NCBI RefSeq assembly: GCF_001038505.1
Contig: NZ_LDPY01000002.1
Coordinates: 248,001-312,000 of the forward strand
Direction of reading: 5' to 3'
DNA: 64,000 bases
Source: Puniceibacterium sp. IMCC21224
Lineage (GTDB): Bacteria; Pseudomonadota; Alphaproteobacteria; Rhodobacterales; Rhodobacteraceae
The notes under the pieces were generated by a model. That model searched no databases. It worked only from the letters and a program-made list of their open reading frames with translations, and was not told where the DNA came from. Position numbers and translations under genes: made by a program. Positions 62,281 to 64,000 of the stretch are shown here, one piece after another (within the stretch, counting starts at the first letter, position 1; every line of letters starts with the position of its first letter).

Positions 62281-62305
62281 AGAACGATGTTCCGCATACC
62301 GGAAA
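62281..62305. promoter_or_regulatory. Composite IclR-type operator, site 10 (molybdoenzyme / TRAP divergent promoter)
   Basis: Half-sites AGAAC, 3 bp, GTTCC, 7 bp (GCATACC), GGAAA. A fourth half-site, ATTCA, lies 7 bp to the left (62269-62273, spacer ACATAAT), making a near-symmetrical 37-bp element. It can serve both the molybdoenzyme operon and the TRAP genes. Confidence 0.7.
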
Positions 62306-62472
62306 ACTGCCTGAGCAAAGCTCCCAGCATGCGGGCCTCTGACATCGGCAAGGAACGACACCCGCACACCGCTTGCACATACGAAACCCACATCTAAATC
62401 TTGACTTCTTGCCGCCGCACTTTGATTGACGTCCCAGACAAACTTCAGCAACGTTCAGAAAAGGGGCGAAAG

Positions 62473-63051
62473 TTGCGTTTTCTTGCCGGGATTGCCGCGT
62501 TGATATGCGCCGTAAACCTTATCATTGGAAAAACCTTTGCCTGGCTGTCACTCGCCATTGTGGTGGTGTGCTTTACGGTGGTGGTTCAACGCTACCTTTT
62601 TGCGATCAGCTATGTGTGGATGCAAGATCTGTATATCTGGTTGAACGGTGCAATGTTTACCGCTGTGGCAGGATTTGCGTTGCTGCGCGATGATCATGTC
62701 CGGGTGGACATCTTCTATCGTCCGGCGCGGATACGGACACGGGCACTGACTGATCTGATCGGAGTGGTCCTGTTTCTGCTGCCGTTTACATGGGTGGTTT
62801 ACGTCTACTCCATGCCATTCGTGTTGCGCGCCTGGGGCTATCACGAGGCATCCGCAAATGTTGGCGGCATGCCGGGCCTGTTCATCCTGAAATCCTTTGT
62901 CATCGCCTTTACCGCACTGATCGCTATGCAGGGGCTGGCGATGATCATCCGTTCGGTTCTGGTCCTGTCTGGCAACGTACAACTGGTTCCAAAGTCGATG
63001 CAATACAGTCCGGACAAGCGCCCCGCTGACCTGCCAGAGGAAACCGTTTGA
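62473..63051 (+). CDS. dctQ: TRAP transporter small permease (DctQ type)
   Basis: A 192-residue inner-membrane protein with four hydrophobic segments, matching the small DctQ subunit (VQRYLFAISYVWMQDLYIWL, then LLRDDHVRVDIFY). The start is taken as TTG at 62473 because AAGGGG lies 6 bp upstream and no ATG is available; a TTG at 62401 is the other option. Its stop overlaps the large permease ATG (TGATG). A periplasmic DctP partner is not visible and may lie beyond the right edge. Confidence 0.87.
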   Translation: MRFLAGIAALICAVNLIIGKTFAWLSLAIVVVCFTVVVQRYLFAISYVWMQDLYIWLNGAMFTAVAGFALLRDDHVRVDIFYRPARIRTRALTDLIGVVLFLLPFTWVVYVYSMPFVLRAWGYHEASANVGGMPGLFILKSFVIAFTALIAMQGLAMIIRSVLVLSGNVQLVPKSMQYSPDKRPADLPEETV

Positions 63052-64000
63052 TGGATCCGGTAATGATTGGCGAAATCCTCGCCGCTTTGATGTTCTTTGG
63101 TGTGATCGGCTTTCTGCTACTTGGATTTCCCGTCGCATTCACGCTGGCCGGCGTGTCCCTGCTGTTCGGCGGAGTCGGCATGGCGTTCGGCGTGTTTGAC
63201 CCGTCGAACTTTGGCTCACTTCCCAGTCGCTATATAGGCTTTATGACGAACGAGGTGCTGGTCGCGGTCCCGCTGTTTATCTTTATGGGGGTGATGCTGG
63301 AACGCAGCCAGATTGCCGAGAAACTGCTGCTCACGATGAGCAAGCTGTTCGGGAACATGCGTGGCGGGCTGGGTTTTTCGGTGATCCTGGTTGGCGCGAT
63401 GCTGGCGGCCTCAACCGGCGTGGTTGGCGCAACCGTGGTGACGATGGGCCTGATTTCGCTGCCGGCGATGCTGCGCGCGGGCTATGATCCCAAACTTGCC
63501 ACCGGGGTTATTTGCGCCAGCGGCACATTGGGTCAGATCATCCCGCCGTCGACCGTACTGATCTTTATGGGGGACATGCTGTCGGGCATCAACTCTCAGG
63601 TGCAGATGGCCAAGGGGAACTTTGCCCCTGTGCCGGTATCGGTGGGTGATCTGTTTGCCGGAGCATTGTTGCCCGGCCTGCTGCTGGTGTCGCTCTATCT
63701 GATCTATGTGCTGTTCAAGGCGGTGACCGATCCCGCCTCGTGCCCCGCAACACCGGTCCCACCCGAAGAAAAGGCGGCGCTGCTGCGCGACGTCTTTGTC
63801 GCACTGGTGCCGCCACTGTTGCTGATCCTTGCGGTGCTTGGCTCCATCCTCGGGGGCGTTGCCACGCCGACCGAAGCGGCGTCGGTCGGGGCAGTTGGGG
63901 CCATGCTTTTGGCCGCGCTGCGCTGGCGCCTGTCGTTCACGATCCTGCGAGAGACGGCAATCGCAACGGCAACGATCACCAGCATGGTCTTTGTCATCCT
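63051..64000 (+). CDS. dctM: TRAP transporter large permease (DctM type), truncated by window edge
   Basis: The first 316 or so residues of the large TRAP permease are visible; the usual length is 430-460. Diagnostic parts are LLLGFPVAFTLAG, VAVPLFIFMGVMLERSQIAEKLL and GTLGQIIPPSTVLIFMGDMLSG. The loop near residues 175-195 (NSQVQMAKGNFAPVPVSVGDLF) is longer than in minimal members and typical of the mannitol/chloroaromatic subgroup. It is co-translated with dctQ. The substrate cannot be told without the binding protein. Confidence 0.92.
   Translation, partial: MDPVMIGEILAALMFFGVIGFLLLGFPVAFTLAGVSLLFGGVGMAFGVFDPSNFGSLPSRYIGFMTNEVLVAVPLFIFMGVMLERSQIAEKLLLTMSKLFGNMRGGLGFSVILVGAMLAASTGVVGATVVTMGLISLPAMLRAGYDPKLATGVICASGTLGQIIPPSTVLIFMGDMLSGINSQVQMAKGNFAPVPVSVGDLFAGALLPGLLLVSLYLIYVLFKAVTDPASCPATPVPPEEKAALLRDVFVALVPPLLLILAVLGSILGGVATPTEAASVGAVGAMLLAALRWRLSFTILRETAIATATITSMVFVI

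Noticed and set aside
1..64000. tRNA, rRNA, CRISPR arrays, insertion sequences, attachment sites
   Set aside because: I looked for cloverleaf-like or repeat-spacer patterns, terminal inverted repeats and transposase motifs and found none I could support.

Overview
The window looks like the chromosome or a chromid of a GC-rich alphaproteobacterium, most likely of the Rhodobacterales (Roseobacter group). This rests on the gbpR-chvE-gguABC gene order, a DUF1127 protein, many tripartite tricarboxylate transporters (TTT), and dense operons with ATGA/TGATG overlaps. It is an inference from gene content, not a measured placement. I see no rRNA, tRNA, CRISPR array or insertion sequence.

Left part (1-13.5 kb): a phosphonate-type ABC transporter (phnD-phnC-phnE-phnE, minus strand, cut by the left edge), a siderophore-interacting flavoprotein, then gbpR divergent from chvE-gguA-gguB-gguC. 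These are followed by an IlvD/Edd-type sugar-acid dehydratase and an aldose dehydrogenase of the L-arabinose/D-galactose type. Together they form an uptake and oxidation route for L-arabinose and related sugars.

Middle and right part (13.5-64 kb): a large catabolic island. It holds three complete TTT systems and the start of a TRAP transporter. It also has a Rieske oxygenase, a Rieske ferredoxin and a ferredoxin reductase lying in separate transcription units, and two proteins of the 4,5-dihydroxyphthalate decarboxylase family. LigJ and LigK, the last two steps of protocatechuate/gallate 4,5-cleavage (4-oxalomesaconate hydratase and the aldolase giving pyruvate plus oxaloacetate), are present. 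So are a PanB-like enzyme, an alpha/beta hydrolase with a Cys nucleophile, two class II aldolases, a catabolic-looking AroE, two ThDP-dependent enzymes, six cupin proteins (two bicupins and two matching small pairs), two EutA-like actin-fold ATPases without EutBC, and a group of proteins with His-rich tracts next to a Ni/Co-type permease. No recognisable ring-cleavage dioxygenase (LigAB, PcaGH), LigC or LigI is in the window.

The key observation is a composite operator, GGAAC-N3-GTTCC-N7-GGAAC with a central CATA/TATA in the N7 spacer. It occurs ten times, in or just next to promoter regions of nearly every transcription unit from about 19 kb to 62 kb, including directly upstream of the single IclR-family gene. 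Three alternately oriented half-sites fit an IclR-type regulator. The simplest reading is that one IclR protein controls a dispersed regulon of about 45 genes that imports and degrades an aromatic or polycarboxylate substrate. The EutA/bicupin/ThDP-enzyme set occurs twice and is the least explained part of the system.
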